Shown one piece after another: positions 14,349 through 21,364 of a stretch of DNA of 23,286 nucleotides. The number at the start of each line of letters is the position of its first letter. The first letter of the stretch is position 1. Made by a program: the position numbers and the translations under genes. A model generated the notes under the pieces. The model ran no database searches and was not told the origin of the DNA. It saw only the letters and a program-made list of their open reading frames with translations. This DNA comes from Oscillospiraceae bacterium (GTDB taxonomy: Bacteria; Bacillota; Clostridia; Oscillospirales; Acutalibacteraceae), in the NCBI GenBank assembly GCA_003499325.1, contig DNIP01000141.1, forward strand, positions 1-23,286, read 5' to 3'.

Positions 14349-15965
14349 TTATTCGTCAGTTATTGGATATGCAGTATTCCGATTGGTCGCTTCCGCGAGG
14401 GAGAGGAAGATGAACAGGAACGGGGTGACAATCGGGTTGTAGAGGTTGACCACGGACTGCGCGAGGTAGCAGATCACGGGGCAGATGAAGATCAGAGCCG
14501 TCGGATCGTTCTTAGCGGTTTTGATCGAGCGGACGATCACCGAACCCATCACGCCGAGATACGCCGCCAGTCCCAACACACCCTGTGTGAGCAGATAGTT
14601 GATGAACTCATTATGAGCACAGTCGGTGGAGCTGTCGCCGAAGCGGGATGACAATTCGTTAAAATGCGGCTGAAATACATAATAGGCGGTGTCGGGGCCT
14701 GTGCCGAACAGAATCTGCATCGGCTTGAATTTGCCGAATTCCTCCAAGCCGACGCGCCACATAAAGCCGCGGTGCGTGCCCCAGTAATCGTCAAATCGGA
14801 GCAGCTTTTTAAAGCTGCCGATATCGGTCTTGCGATCGATAAAGCTGAAATAGATAAACGCCGCCAGTGCTGCTATTATTCCGATAAGGAATAATACAGA
14901 AAAGGTGATCGTCAGCGCCTTTGCGGGATAACGTGCTTCGAGCTTCTTTTCAAAGACCATGATCAACAGATACAGCAGGCAGCATACCGCGATCGGCAGG
15001 AACATCAGCTTGTTGTAGATCAAAAAGTGCTGCATGAACTCAAAGCCCTTGTTATGGTCGCCGATAAGCAGCGCAAAAACCCACAGCACCTTGCCCGAGA
15101 TAAACAGGATCGTCAGCGCCAGCAGATAGCGCTTGAGATAGGTAAAGCTGCGTGCGCAGAAGATCGCCGTCACGGGCAGGATGACCAGCAGTCCGAGGAT
15201 GTCGGAGGTGGAGTCCGCACACAGCAGACCCGAGTAGGCGAACAGGATCGAGATCCCCGCGACGATACGGAGCGCTTTGCTCTCAGCAATCACGAACAGC
15301 ATCACGGCGGCGGGCAGGAAAATGCACATAAATGCCGCGATGATATTCTTATTGCCGAGGGTGGAACCGAAATCGTCGATAGTCGCCGCGTCATAGCCGT
15401 CGAGCAGACCGAACGGATCGATATAGAAGAAGTTGAGCACCGTTAACAGCGCGATGATCGATGACGTCACCAAGAATATGATGAAAACATAATCCTTCTT
15501 CACATAGTTGCGCGTGATAGTAAAGTACATCATCGTGTAGAGGAATAACAGCAGTAAGCCGTTGTTGCGGCTGTGAATGGCGGCACTTGTGAAGGGGTTC
15601 GGGCCGAGCAGCGCCTCATTCGGGTGCTCCGTCATCAAGGTGGAGATCACCGCAAATCCGAGGAAGCACAGCATGCAGATATCGGTCACCGACAGCGGCG
15701 TAAGTAAAGCGGCTTTGTTGCCTGCGCGCACCTCGTCCTTGTAGCTGAATAGCATACACAAGCCTGTCGAGATGACAAAAATGACGGTTGCAATCAAATA
15801 AAAGAAGTATTTGTCCAGCCGAGCGTGCGCGTATTGCTCCGAGAGAAACAGCGGAAAGAAGCTGAACATAAGCGCCAGATAGTAGTTGACCAGCGAGTTC
15901 TTGACGGCATATTTCGGCAGCCCTTTTTGTACAGCGGTTTGTGATGGTTTCTGTAATGTTTTCAT
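14349..15965 (-). CDS. O-antigen ligase/polymerase-like membrane protein
   Basis: Polytopic membrane protein of 538 residues with roughly a dozen hydrophobic helices. The Wzy/WaaL-type (O-antigen ligase) region is the large external loop near the C-terminus: LFGTGPDTAYYVF, then DCAHNEFINYLLTQGVLGL, where the HNE segment is a hallmark of the family. Such proteins polymerise or transfer surface glycans. In a bacterium without evident outer membrane, a role in teichoic-acid-like or exopolysaccharide assembly, or protein O-glycosylation, is possible. Start ATG has AAAGGA 9 bases upstream. No glycosyltransferase neighbours are present, so its partner pathway lies elsewhere. A perfect TATTATTCC-N5-GGAATAATA palindrome sits in its coding sequence at 14874-14896. 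Confidence 0.85.
   Translation of the reverse strand: MKTLQKPSQTAVQKGLPKYAVKNSLVNYYLALMFSFFPLFLSEQYAHARLDKYFFYLIATVIFVISTGLCMLFSYKDEVRAGNKAALLTPLSVTDICMLCFLGFAVISTLMTEHPNEALLGPNPFTSAAIHSRNNGLLLLFLYTMMYFTITRNYVKKDYVFIIFLVTSSIIALLTVLNFFYIDPFGLLDGYDAATIDDFGSTLGNKNIIAAFMCIFLPAAVMLFVIAESKALRIVAGISILFAYSGLLCADSTSDILGLLVILPVTAIFCARSFTYLKRYLLALTILFISGKVLWVFALLIGDHNKGFEFMQHFLIYNKLMFLPIAVCCLLYLLIMVFEKKLEARYPAKALTITFSVLFLIGIIAALAAFIYFSFIDRKTDIGSFKKLLRFDDYWGTHRGFMWRVGLEEFGKFKPMQILFGTGPDTAYYVFQPHFNELSSRFGDSSTDCAHNEFINYLLTQGVLGLAAYLGVMGSVIVRSIKTAKNDPTALIFICPVICYLAQSVVNLYNPIVTPFLFIFLSLAEATNRNTAYPITDE
14874..14896. repeat. 9-bp-arm palindrome with 5-nt centre in the ligase gene
   Basis: TATTATTCC, GATAA, GGAATAATA: perfect arms with the same 5-nt centre as the TTCT-N5-AGAA set but a TTCC/GGAA core. 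It lies in a hydrophobic-helix coding segment. Confidence 0.5.
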
Positions 15966-15988
15966 ATATAGATTATCCTTTATAGAAA

Positions 15989-16023
15989 ATTCCTACCCTA
16001 TCGTAACGCAAAAGGGTAGGAAT
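15989..16023 (-). terminator. Terminator of the metal-resistance operon
   Basis: An 11-bp perfect stem (15989-15999 with 16013-16023), 13-nt loop, then TTTTC on the minus strand. It lies just past the cadA stop and just before the ligase gene, whose own promoter would have to overlap it (possible -10 TATAAA at about 15979-15984). Confidence 0.7.
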
Positions 16024-16031
16024 GTCAATCA

Positions 16032-18140
16032 TCATTTGGTTTTGCGGCGGATCAGGCGTACCGCGTTGAGGATGCAAATCAGGCAGACGCCTGTGTCAGA
16101 GAATACCGCCAGCCACAGCGGCGCGATATTCATGATGGCGAGGAGGATGATCACCGCTTTGACGATCAGCGAGAAGGTGATGTTCATCTTGACGGTGGAG
16201 AGCGTTCTGCGGGCGATGCGTACCGCGCTGGGGAGAGAGCCGAGGTTCTCGGAGCTGAGCACCATATCGGCGGATTCGATCGCCGCGTCGGAGCCGAGCC
16301 CCATCGCGATGCCGCAGGTGGCGCGGCTGAGCACGGGGGCGTCGTTGATGCCGTCGCCGACAAAGGCGCAGGTGCCGCATTCGTCGATCAGCTTCTCGAC
16401 GGTCTTGACCTTATCCTCGGGCAGGAGTTCACTGTGCACTTCGTCAAGCGCCAAGCCCTGCGCGACGTTTTGGCAGGATTCCTTTTTGTCGCCCGAGAGC
16501 ATGACGGCCTTTTGGATGCCGAGCGCTTTGAGCTCCTTGAGCGCGTCGGGCGCCTCACTGCGGATATGCTCGCTGAGCGTGATGACGCCGATCTCCTTAT
16601 CATTGAGCTGTACCGAGATACCGGGATTATTCTCGCGCTTACAGACGGTGATCGTATCACTGCCGCGTAGGGCGGTCACACCGTGGGAGCTGATTTCTCT
16701 GTGTCCGTTTAATTCTTCTACAGAAATATGATGCGCTTCACAATAGGAGCGTAAAGCATTTGCTACAGGGTGAGCGGAATGTGCTTCCGCCGCCGCGGCT
16801 AATGCGGCGATCTCGGTTGCTGTGTAAGGGTCTGTCGGATAAATTTCTTTTATAGAAATTTGATTGTCGGTGATCGTACCGGTTTTGTCAAAGGCAAACG
16901 CCTTGGCGTTAGCGATCGCCTCGACAAATCTGCCGCCCTTGATCAGCACGCCCTCCTTGCTTGCCGCGCCGATACCGGCGTAGTAGGAGAGAGGCACGGA
17001 GATGACGATCGAGCACGGACAGGACGCGACCAGGCATACCAGCGCCTTGTGGATCCATCCCGCCCAGTCGCCGGTGATCAGTGAGGGGATGATGGCGATG
17101 ATAAGCGCCAGCCCGATCATCACGGGGGTGTAGACTGCCGCAAATCGGCTGATCAGCTTTTCGTGGTTGCCCTTATTCTTGGAGCTTTCCTCGACCAGTT
17201 TGACGATGCGCGTCGCCGCGCTGTCGGCATAGGCTTTAGTGGTTCTCAGATACACGGTGTTGTCGCTGTTCATCATGCCGCTGAGCAGCTCGGTGCCGAC
17301 GGTCGCGTCAACGGGCTCCGATTCACCCGTCAGGGAAGAGGCGTCGATCGAGGTGCTTCCCTCTGTGATGATTCCGTCCAAAGGCACACGCGTGTGCGGC
17401 GGGATCTCGAGGATCGTGCCGATCGCGACATCCTCGGCACGCGCTTCACGGCTCTTGCCGTTCTCAACAATGTAAGCGACGTCAGGACGGATATCCGCCA
17501 GCTTGCGGATATCGCGGCGGGATTTTTCGACCGCCTTATCCTCGAGCAGTTCACCGATGCCGAACAGCACCATGACTGCCGCGCCCTCGACGAATTCGCC
17601 CAGCACCATCGCCGCGATGACGGCAACGGTCATCAGGGTGGTCTCGTCGATACGGCGCTTGAAGCCGGATTTGACGCCCTCGATGACAACGTCATAGCCC
17701 GCGAGTACAGCGGAAATGATGCTCAGAATGTTGCAGAGTAATACATTCGTTTTGAGGATATGCAGGATAAATGCCGCGATAAACAGAACCGCCGCGATAC
17801 TCAGCAGAATGAGCTTGACCTTGCCGCCCTCGAGACCGTCCTCATGGTTGTGCTCATGTTCGTGATGGTCGTGGTCGCAGCATCCGTCATGACATTCGTG
17901 ATCGTGTTCATCGTGTGCGTGATGGGTATGTTCGTCCTTTGGCACGACGGTCACGCCATCCTCGACCGAATCAACGATCTGCTGTACCTCGTTGCGGATA
18001 TCCGCTTCATCGGTATGGATCTCCAGCTCCAGTGTGGCAAAGGAGAATCGCACATCGCCGTATCGTTTTTCGAGCTTTGCTTCTATTTTCGCCGCACAGT
18101 TCGCGCAGTGCAACCCTTCCAATATAAATTCGTGTTTCAT
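16032..18140 (-). CDS. cadA: Zinc/cadmium/lead-exporting P1B-type ATPase
   Basis: ATP-driven metal efflux pump in the cytoplasmic membrane, 702 residues. Domains in order: HMA metal-binding domain with GLHCANC (C12, C15); a His/Cys-rich stretch at 70-100 with about a dozen histidines; the membrane helices; the CPC transport motif (374-376) in VASCPCSIVIS; the phosphorylation site DKTGTIT (D418); the GDGINDAP hinge; and a last helix with DTGVC, whose Asp is typical of the Zn/Cd/Pb subgroup. ATG 18140 is chosen because GGAG precedes it and it starts only 4 bases after the upstream arsR-type gene; an in-frame ATG at 18197 lies inside that gene. Two TTCT-N5-AGAA palindromes lie in the nucleotide-binding-domain region. 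Regulation is by the neighbouring zinc sensor. Confidence 0.96.
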   Translation of the reverse strand: MKHEFILEGLHCANCAAKIEAKLEKRYGDVRFSFATLELEIHTDEADIRNEVQQIVDSVEDGVTVVPKDEHTHHAHDEHDHECHDGCCDHDHHEHEHNHEDGLEGGKVKLILLSIAAVLFIAAFILHILKTNVLLCNILSIISAVLAGYDVVIEGVKSGFKRRIDETTLMTVAVIAAMVLGEFVEGAAVMVLFGIGELLEDKAVEKSRRDIRKLADIRPDVAYIVENGKSREARAEDVAIGTILEIPPHTRVPLDGIITEGSTSIDASSLTGESEPVDATVGTELLSGMMNSDNTVYLRTTKAYADSAATRIVKLVEESSKNKGNHEKLISRFAAVYTPVMIGLALIIAIIPSLITGDWAGWIHKALVCLVASCPCSIVISVPLSYYAGIGAASKEGVLIKGGRFVEAIANAKAFAFDKTGTITDNQISIKEIYPTDPYTATEIAALAAAAEAHSAHPVANALRSYCEAHHISVEELNGHREISSHGVTALRGSDTITVCKRENNPGISVQLNDKEIGVITLSEHIRSEAPDALKELKALGIQKAVMLSGDKKESCQNVAQGLALDEVHSELLPEDKVKTVEKLIDECGTCAFVGDGINDAPVLSRATCGIAMGLGSDAAIESADMVLSSENLGSLPSAVRIARRTLSTVKMNITFSLIVKAVIILLAIMNIAPLWLAVFSDTGVCLICILNAVRLIRRKTK
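16713..16725. repeat. In-gene palindrome TTCT-N5-AGAA (cadA copy 1)
   Basis: TTCT-TCTAC-AGAA on plus, encoding ISVEEL on the minus strand. AT-rich relative to its surroundings. Confidence 0.55.
16841..16861. repeat. In-gene palindrome (cadA copy 2)
   Basis: Perfect 8-bp arms AAATTTCT and AGAAATTT with a 5-nt centre. On the coding strand it contains TTCTATAAAAGAAAT, identical to the alr copy, and encodes ISIKEI. Confidence 0.65.
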
Positions 18141-18144
18141 ATCA

Positions 18145-18477
18145 TCACTCCATGATGTGCTCGAGACCCATCTCAAAAATCTTTTGGATATGTTCATCCT
18201 CGAGGGAATAGTAGCTCTGCTTGCCCTCGCGGCGTACCTTGACGAGGTTCTCCTGTCTGAGCACGCGGAGCTGATGGGAGACGGTGCTCTGCTCCATGCC
18301 GACGATATCCGCGATACAGCATACGCTCAGCTCCTTTTTGAACAGCGCGCACATGATGCGGATGCGGGTGGAGTCGCCGAACACCTTGAAAAAGTCCGCT
18401 AACTCAAACAGCGTATCGGCGTCGGGCATATTCTCTTTGATCTTTTTGACGATATCCTGATGATCTTCGTGTGCCAT
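18145..18477 (-). CDS. SmtB/ArsR-family zinc-responsive repressor
   Basis: A 110-residue winged-helix metal sensor that releases DNA on binding metal. The recognition helix is VGMEQSTVSHQLRVLR. The C-terminal helix has D94-x-H96, ten residues, H107-xx-E110, the alpha5 zinc-site pattern of SmtB, so zinc is the likely inducer. The alpha3 region reads ELSVCCIADI: the ELCxCD motif of CadC/ArsR is altered to S-V-C-C, leaving a possible second soft-metal site. ATG 18477 has GGAGG 7 bases before it; a much longer in-frame reading to 18663 would run through a repeat element and start in the promoter. It is followed after 4 bases by cadA, forming a two-gene operon. An operator-like repeat lies at 18609-18624. 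Confidence 0.94.
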   Translation of the reverse strand: MAHEDHQDIVKKIKENMPDADTLFELADFFKVFGDSTRIRIMCALFKKELSVCCIADIVGMEQSTVSHQLRVLRQENLVKVRREGKQSYYSLEDEHIQKIFEMGLEHIME

Positions 18478-18511
18478 AGATGCCTCCAATAAACAGGGGT
18501 TATCGAGGGAA

Positions 18512-18576
18512 GGGAACCCTCCGGCGCTTGACACGCGTGTCAGCGCCACCTCCCTTAGGAAAGGGAGACTTTTTGT
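18512..18576. repeat. Hairpin-rich repeat element in the arsR-cadA leader
   Basis: Contains the perfect palindrome GACACGCGTGTC (18530-18541) flanked by GGCGC/GCGCC, then CTCCCTT/AAGGGAG (18550-18567) with ACTTTTT on the plus strand. Its CACCTCCC...GGGAG...CTTTT end resembles the element at 10981-11007. It lies between the promoter and ATG of the zinc sensor. Confidence 0.6.
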
Positions 18577-18608
18577 GTTTACATAGAAATGTTTCAAAGT
18601 CTGAACAC

Positions 18609-18624
18609 ATGAACAATTATTCAT
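18609..18624. promoter_or_regulatory. SmtB/ArsR-type operator
   Basis: ATGAACAATTATTCAT: a 16-bp inverted repeat with 7 of 8 symmetric pairs and TGAA-N6-TTCA spacing, typical for zinc-sensing ArsR-family operators. It lies just downstream of the -10. Confidence 0.75.
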
Positions 18625-18634
18625 ATGTATCATT

Positions 18635-18663
18635 ATATTACTCCTCTTATCAGAATATGTCAA
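18635..18663 (-). promoter_or_regulatory. Promoter of the arsR-cadA operon
   Basis: Minus-strand -35 TTGACA (18658-18663), 17-bp spacer, -10 TAATAT (18635-18640). RNA would start near 18628, giving a leader of about 150 nt that includes the operator and the repeat element. Confidence 0.75.
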
Positions 18664-18671
18664 TAGATTTG

Positions 18672-18700
18672 TTGAATTATTTTGAGTTTTCGGTTATAAT
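18672..18700 (+). promoter_or_regulatory. Promoter of the HAD-ASCH unit
   Basis: -35 TTGAAT (18672-18677), 17-bp spacer, perfect -10 TATAAT (18695-18700). It is divergent from the arsR promoter with only 8 bp between their -35 boxes. Confidence 0.8.
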
Positions 18701-18730
18701 GGGAGCATCTTGAATTTGGAAGTGGTAGTA

Positions 18731-19375
18731 ATGTTTGTTATTTTTGATATGGACGGGGTCATCTTCGACTCCGAACGCGTGTATATCGACGCGTATAAAA
18801 AGCTCGCGCCTAAGTATGGGCTGACCGATGTGGAGGCGGTGCACAAGGCATGCATGGACAGCATCGGCGCGACCCGCGTTAAGACGAGGGAGATTTTCTT
18901 TGAATATGTGGGGCATGAGTTCGATTATTACGCTTATCGCGAGGATGTGCAGGAGGAGCTGAACAAGACGGATTATGAGCTCAAGCCCGGGGTGTTTGAG
19001 CTGTTCGATTGGTTGAGGGAGCAGGGCATCCATACCGCGCTTGCGTCCTCTACCCGTGAGGTGAGCGTGCGCAAATCATTGGGCAAGGTCGATCTGATCC
19101 CGTATTTCGATACGCTCGTCTGCGGCGATATGGTCAGCCATTCTAAGCCCCACCCGGAGATATTTCTCACCGCTGCCGAGCGATTGGGAGCTGATCCAAA
19201 GGATTGCTATGTGATCGAGGACAGCTACAACGGCATCCGCGCCGCCCATGCCGCAGGGATGCACCCGATTATGGTGCCCGATATTTTGCAGCCCGACGAC
19301 GAGATCAAGGGGCTCGCCGAGGTCGTTTTGCCGTCGCTCTTTGAGGTGAAGGAGTATTTGGAGAAGCAGGAATGA
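18731..19375 (+). CDS. HAD-superfamily phosphatase/phosphomutase
   Basis: Cytoplasmic haloacid-dehalogenase family hydrolase of 214 residues, subfamily I with a helical cap (about residues 15-85). Motif I is FDMDGVIFDSE (nucleophile D6, D8), motif II ALASST, motif III lysine in SKPHPEIF, motif IV VIEDSYNGIRAA. The pattern fits beta-phosphoglucomutase-like or small sugar-phosphate phosphatases; the substrate cannot be told. ATG 18731 is chosen because GGAAG lies 8 bases before it and RNA should start near 18707; the in-frame TTG at 18710 would be practically leaderless. The stop overlaps the next start (ATGA). Confidence 0.9.
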   Translation: MFVIFDMDGVIFDSERVYIDAYKKLAPKYGLTDVEAVHKACMDSIGATRVKTREIFFEYVGHEFDYYAYREDVQEELNKTDYELKPGVFELFDWLREQGIHTALASSTREVSVRKSLGKVDLIPYFDTLVCGDMVSHSKPHPEIFLTAAERLGADPKDCYVIEDSYNGIRAAHAAGMHPIMVPDILQPDDEIKGLAEVVLPSLFEVKEYLEKQE

Positions 19376-19719
19376 AACATGAGATGAAACTCGCTTTGGA
19401 GCCGTTCGATATGATCGCTGACGGCAGGAAGACGATTGAACTCCGACTGTATGACGATAAGCGTAAAAAGATCAAGTTAGGAGATGAAATACAATTTATT
19501 TGTATTGAGCCGCCGCATAACACGCTAAACGCTACGGTTATCGGGTTACATCGATATAATTCTTTCTTAGAATTATACAATCATCTTGATCTGTTGAAAT
19601 GCGGCTATACCGAGAAAGATATTGATTCTGCAAAACCAGAGGATATGAATTTGTATTACTCTAAAGAACAGCAGGAAAAATACGGAGTGGTCGGGATAGA
19701 ATTGAATATAGTGAGATAA
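19372..19719 (+). CDS. ASCH-domain protein
   Basis: A 115-residue protein with an ASCH (PUA-like) fold: the start MKLALEPFDMIADGRKTIELRL, then DDKRKKIKLGDEIQF, is the family pattern of two strands and a basic turn. ASCH proteins are thought to bind RNA or modified nucleic acid, and some hydrolyse modified cytidines. The start overlaps the HAD stop as ATGA, implying translational coupling. From about 19480 to the stop the gene is clearly more AT-rich than its neighbours, and it holds a 23-bp palindrome at 19555-19577. Function is inferred only from the fold. Confidence 0.82.
   Translation: MKHEMKLALEPFDMIADGRKTIELRLYDDKRKKIKLGDEIQFICIEPPHNTLNATVIGLHRYNSFLELYNHLDLLKCGYTEKDIDSAKPEDMNLYYSKEQQEKYGVVGIELNIVR
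19555..19577. repeat. In-gene palindrome (ASCH copy)
   Basis: Perfect 9-bp arms TATAATTCT and AGAATTATA with a 5-nt centre. It contains the TTCT-N5-AGAA core and encodes NSFLEL. Confidence 0.65.
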
Positions 19720-19726
19720 AAAGTCA

Positions 19727-19756
19727 GCCGCTTCGGTTTCCCGAAGCGGCGTTTTT
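19727..19756 (+). terminator. Terminator of the HAD-ASCH unit
   Basis: A perfect 10-bp stem (19727-19736 with 19741-19750), TTTC loop, then GTTTTT. It lies 7 bases past the ASCH stop. Confidence 0.92.
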
Positions 19757-19856
19757 GTGTGAAATAGTTATTCAGTTAACGAAAACGTATGACACGCCGT
19801 TGATGACGTTATTGTGAAATAACGCTTTGTAAAAGGCGGACAAAAGATCCCGCGGA

Positions 19857-21284
19857 TCAGAGCCAGTTCATGGTGTCTTCGTAGACGTTGATGTAGTCCT
19901 GAGCGGAGCGCTCCCAGCTGTTGTCGCTCATCATCGCGCGCCACATTAGCTGATGCCAGCCTTCGTTGTCATAGATACCGGCGAGCGCGCGCTTGACCGC
20001 GTTGCACATATCGGCGATATCATAGTTGCGGAAGGTGAAGCCGTTGCCGTAGTTGTCAGCGCTGTCGAATACGCTGTCCTTCAAGCCGCCGACCTCGCGG
20101 ACGACCGGGATGGTACCGTAGCGCAGGGCGATCATCTGAGACAGACCGCAGGGCTCCTGCTTACTGGGCATCAGGAAGATATCCGCGCCGGAGTAGATCT
20201 TGCGCGCCAGTTCGGGAACAAATCCGTGGCAGGTGACGACTCTGCCGGGATAGAACCACTGCATATCGCGGAAGAAGTTCTCGTACTCTTCATCACCGGA
20301 GCCGAGGATGACAAACTGCATGTTATTGTTGTTCAGCAGATCGGGCAGACCGCCGCGGACGAGGTCGAGACCCTTGTGGGCGACCATACGGGTGACCATG
20401 GCGACGATCGGGATCGACCAGTTCTGCTCGAGCCCTAAGCGCTCCTGCAGTCTGCGCTTGCATTCGCCCTTACCGGACATATCTTCCTTAGTATAGTTGC
20501 AGTAGATCTGATAGTCGGTAGCGGGGTCGTAGCTCGCCTGATCGATACCGTTGAGGATACCGCAGAGCTTGTAGTGATTCGCGTTCAGCGCGTGATGCAG
20601 ACCGTGGCTGTACCACGGATCCTTGATCTCCATCGCGTAGGTGGGGGATACGGTGTTGACGCGGGTGGAGCAGAAGATCGCGCCCTTCATCATGTTCAGC
20701 TTGCCGTCCATCTCCAGGATCTTGGTCTCTGTGGGCGGAATACCGACGCATTCGGTGTTGACCTCCCAGCCGTACTTGCCCTGATACTGGATGTTGTGGA
20801 TGGTAAAGAGGGACTTGATGTTGTAATACCACGGATTCTTGCTGTAGAAGAGATAGTAGTAGACGGGAACCAGCGCTGTCTGCCAGTCATTGGTGTGGAT
20901 GAGATCGGGATGGAAGTCGATGTAGGGGAGCATCTCGAGGATGGCGCGGGAGAAGAACGCAAATCTCTCGGCGTCATCATAGAAGCCGTACAGCTTATCT
21001 CTCTTGAAGTAATATTCGTTGTCGATGAAGTAGTAGGTACAATCGTTCCAGCGTGCCCAGAACAGACCGCAGTACTGATGTCTCCATGCGACCGGAACGG
21101 TGAAGTTGGTGATGAAGTTCATCTGGCATTTGAGCTCATAGGGAATGGTGCCGTACAGCGGCATAACGATACGGCAGTCATGACCCTTGCGGCACACGGT
21201 ATGGGGCAGAGAACCTGCTACGTCGGCAAGACCGCCGCTGCCCGCAAACGGATTCGCTTCGCTCGCGCAATAAAGGATTTTCAT
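19857..21284 (-). CDS. glgA: Glycogen synthase (ADP-glucose type)
   Basis: GT5 glycosyltransferase that extends alpha-1,4-glucan from ADP-glucose; 475 residues against 477 for the E. coli enzyme. The N-terminal Rossmann lobe begins ILYCASEANPF, then GSGGLADVAGSLP; the C-terminal lobe has MPSKQEPCGLSQMIALRYG with the conserved Glu and VREVGGLKDSV. E. coli has KTGGLADV at residues 15-22; here residue 15 is Gly and 16 Ser, so the nucleotide-sugar-contacting Lys is missing. AGGAGGTAACT directly precedes ATG 21284. It is the last gene of the glgC-glgD-glgA run, 80 bases after glgD, with a hairpin element between. A small GATCC/GGATC stem overlaps the stop codon and may end the transcript. Confidence 0.95.
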   Translation of the reverse strand: MKILYCASEANPFAGSGGLADVAGSLPHTVCRKGHDCRIVMPLYGTIPYELKCQMNFITNFTVPVAWRHQYCGLFWARWNDCTYYFIDNEYYFKRDKLYGFYDDAERFAFFSRAILEMLPYIDFHPDLIHTNDWQTALVPVYYYLFYSKNPWYYNIKSLFTIHNIQYQGKYGWEVNTECVGIPPTETKILEMDGKLNMMKGAIFCSTRVNTVSPTYAMEIKDPWYSHGLHHALNANHYKLCGILNGIDQASYDPATDYQIYCNYTKEDMSGKGECKRRLQERLGLEQNWSIPIVAMVTRMVAHKGLDLVRGGLPDLLNNNNMQFVILGSGDEEYENFFRDMQWFYPGRVVTCHGFVPELARKIYSGADIFLMPSKQEPCGLSQMIALRYGTIPVVREVGGLKDSVFDSADNYGNGFTFRNYDIADMCNAVKRALAGIYDNEGWHQLMWRAMMSDNSWERSAQDYINVYEDTMNWL

Positions 21285-21333
21285 ATAGTTACCTCCTGAA
21301 AGTATAGGTTATAAAAATAAATGAGCGTTCCAT

Positions 21334-21358
21334 ATCCTTCCCCTTTGAGGGGAAGGAT
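21334..21358. repeat. Hairpin element between glgD and glgA
   Basis: A perfect 10-bp stem (21334-21343 with 21349-21358), TTTGA loop, then TTTTG on the plus strand. It lacks a T-run on the minus strand, so it is not an obvious terminator for glgD. It resembles the CCTCCCC/GGGGAAGG half of the element at 10981-11007. Confidence 0.55.
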
Positions 21359-21364
21359 TTTGTG

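Noticed and set aside
18478..18663. N-terminal extension of the zinc sensor
   Set aside because: It overlaps the promoter, operator and a repeat element; ATG 18477 has a good ribosome binding site and gives the family length.
19807..19824. CGTTATT/AATAACG hairpin as glgA terminator
   Set aside because: The stem is short and no T-run follows on the minus strand.
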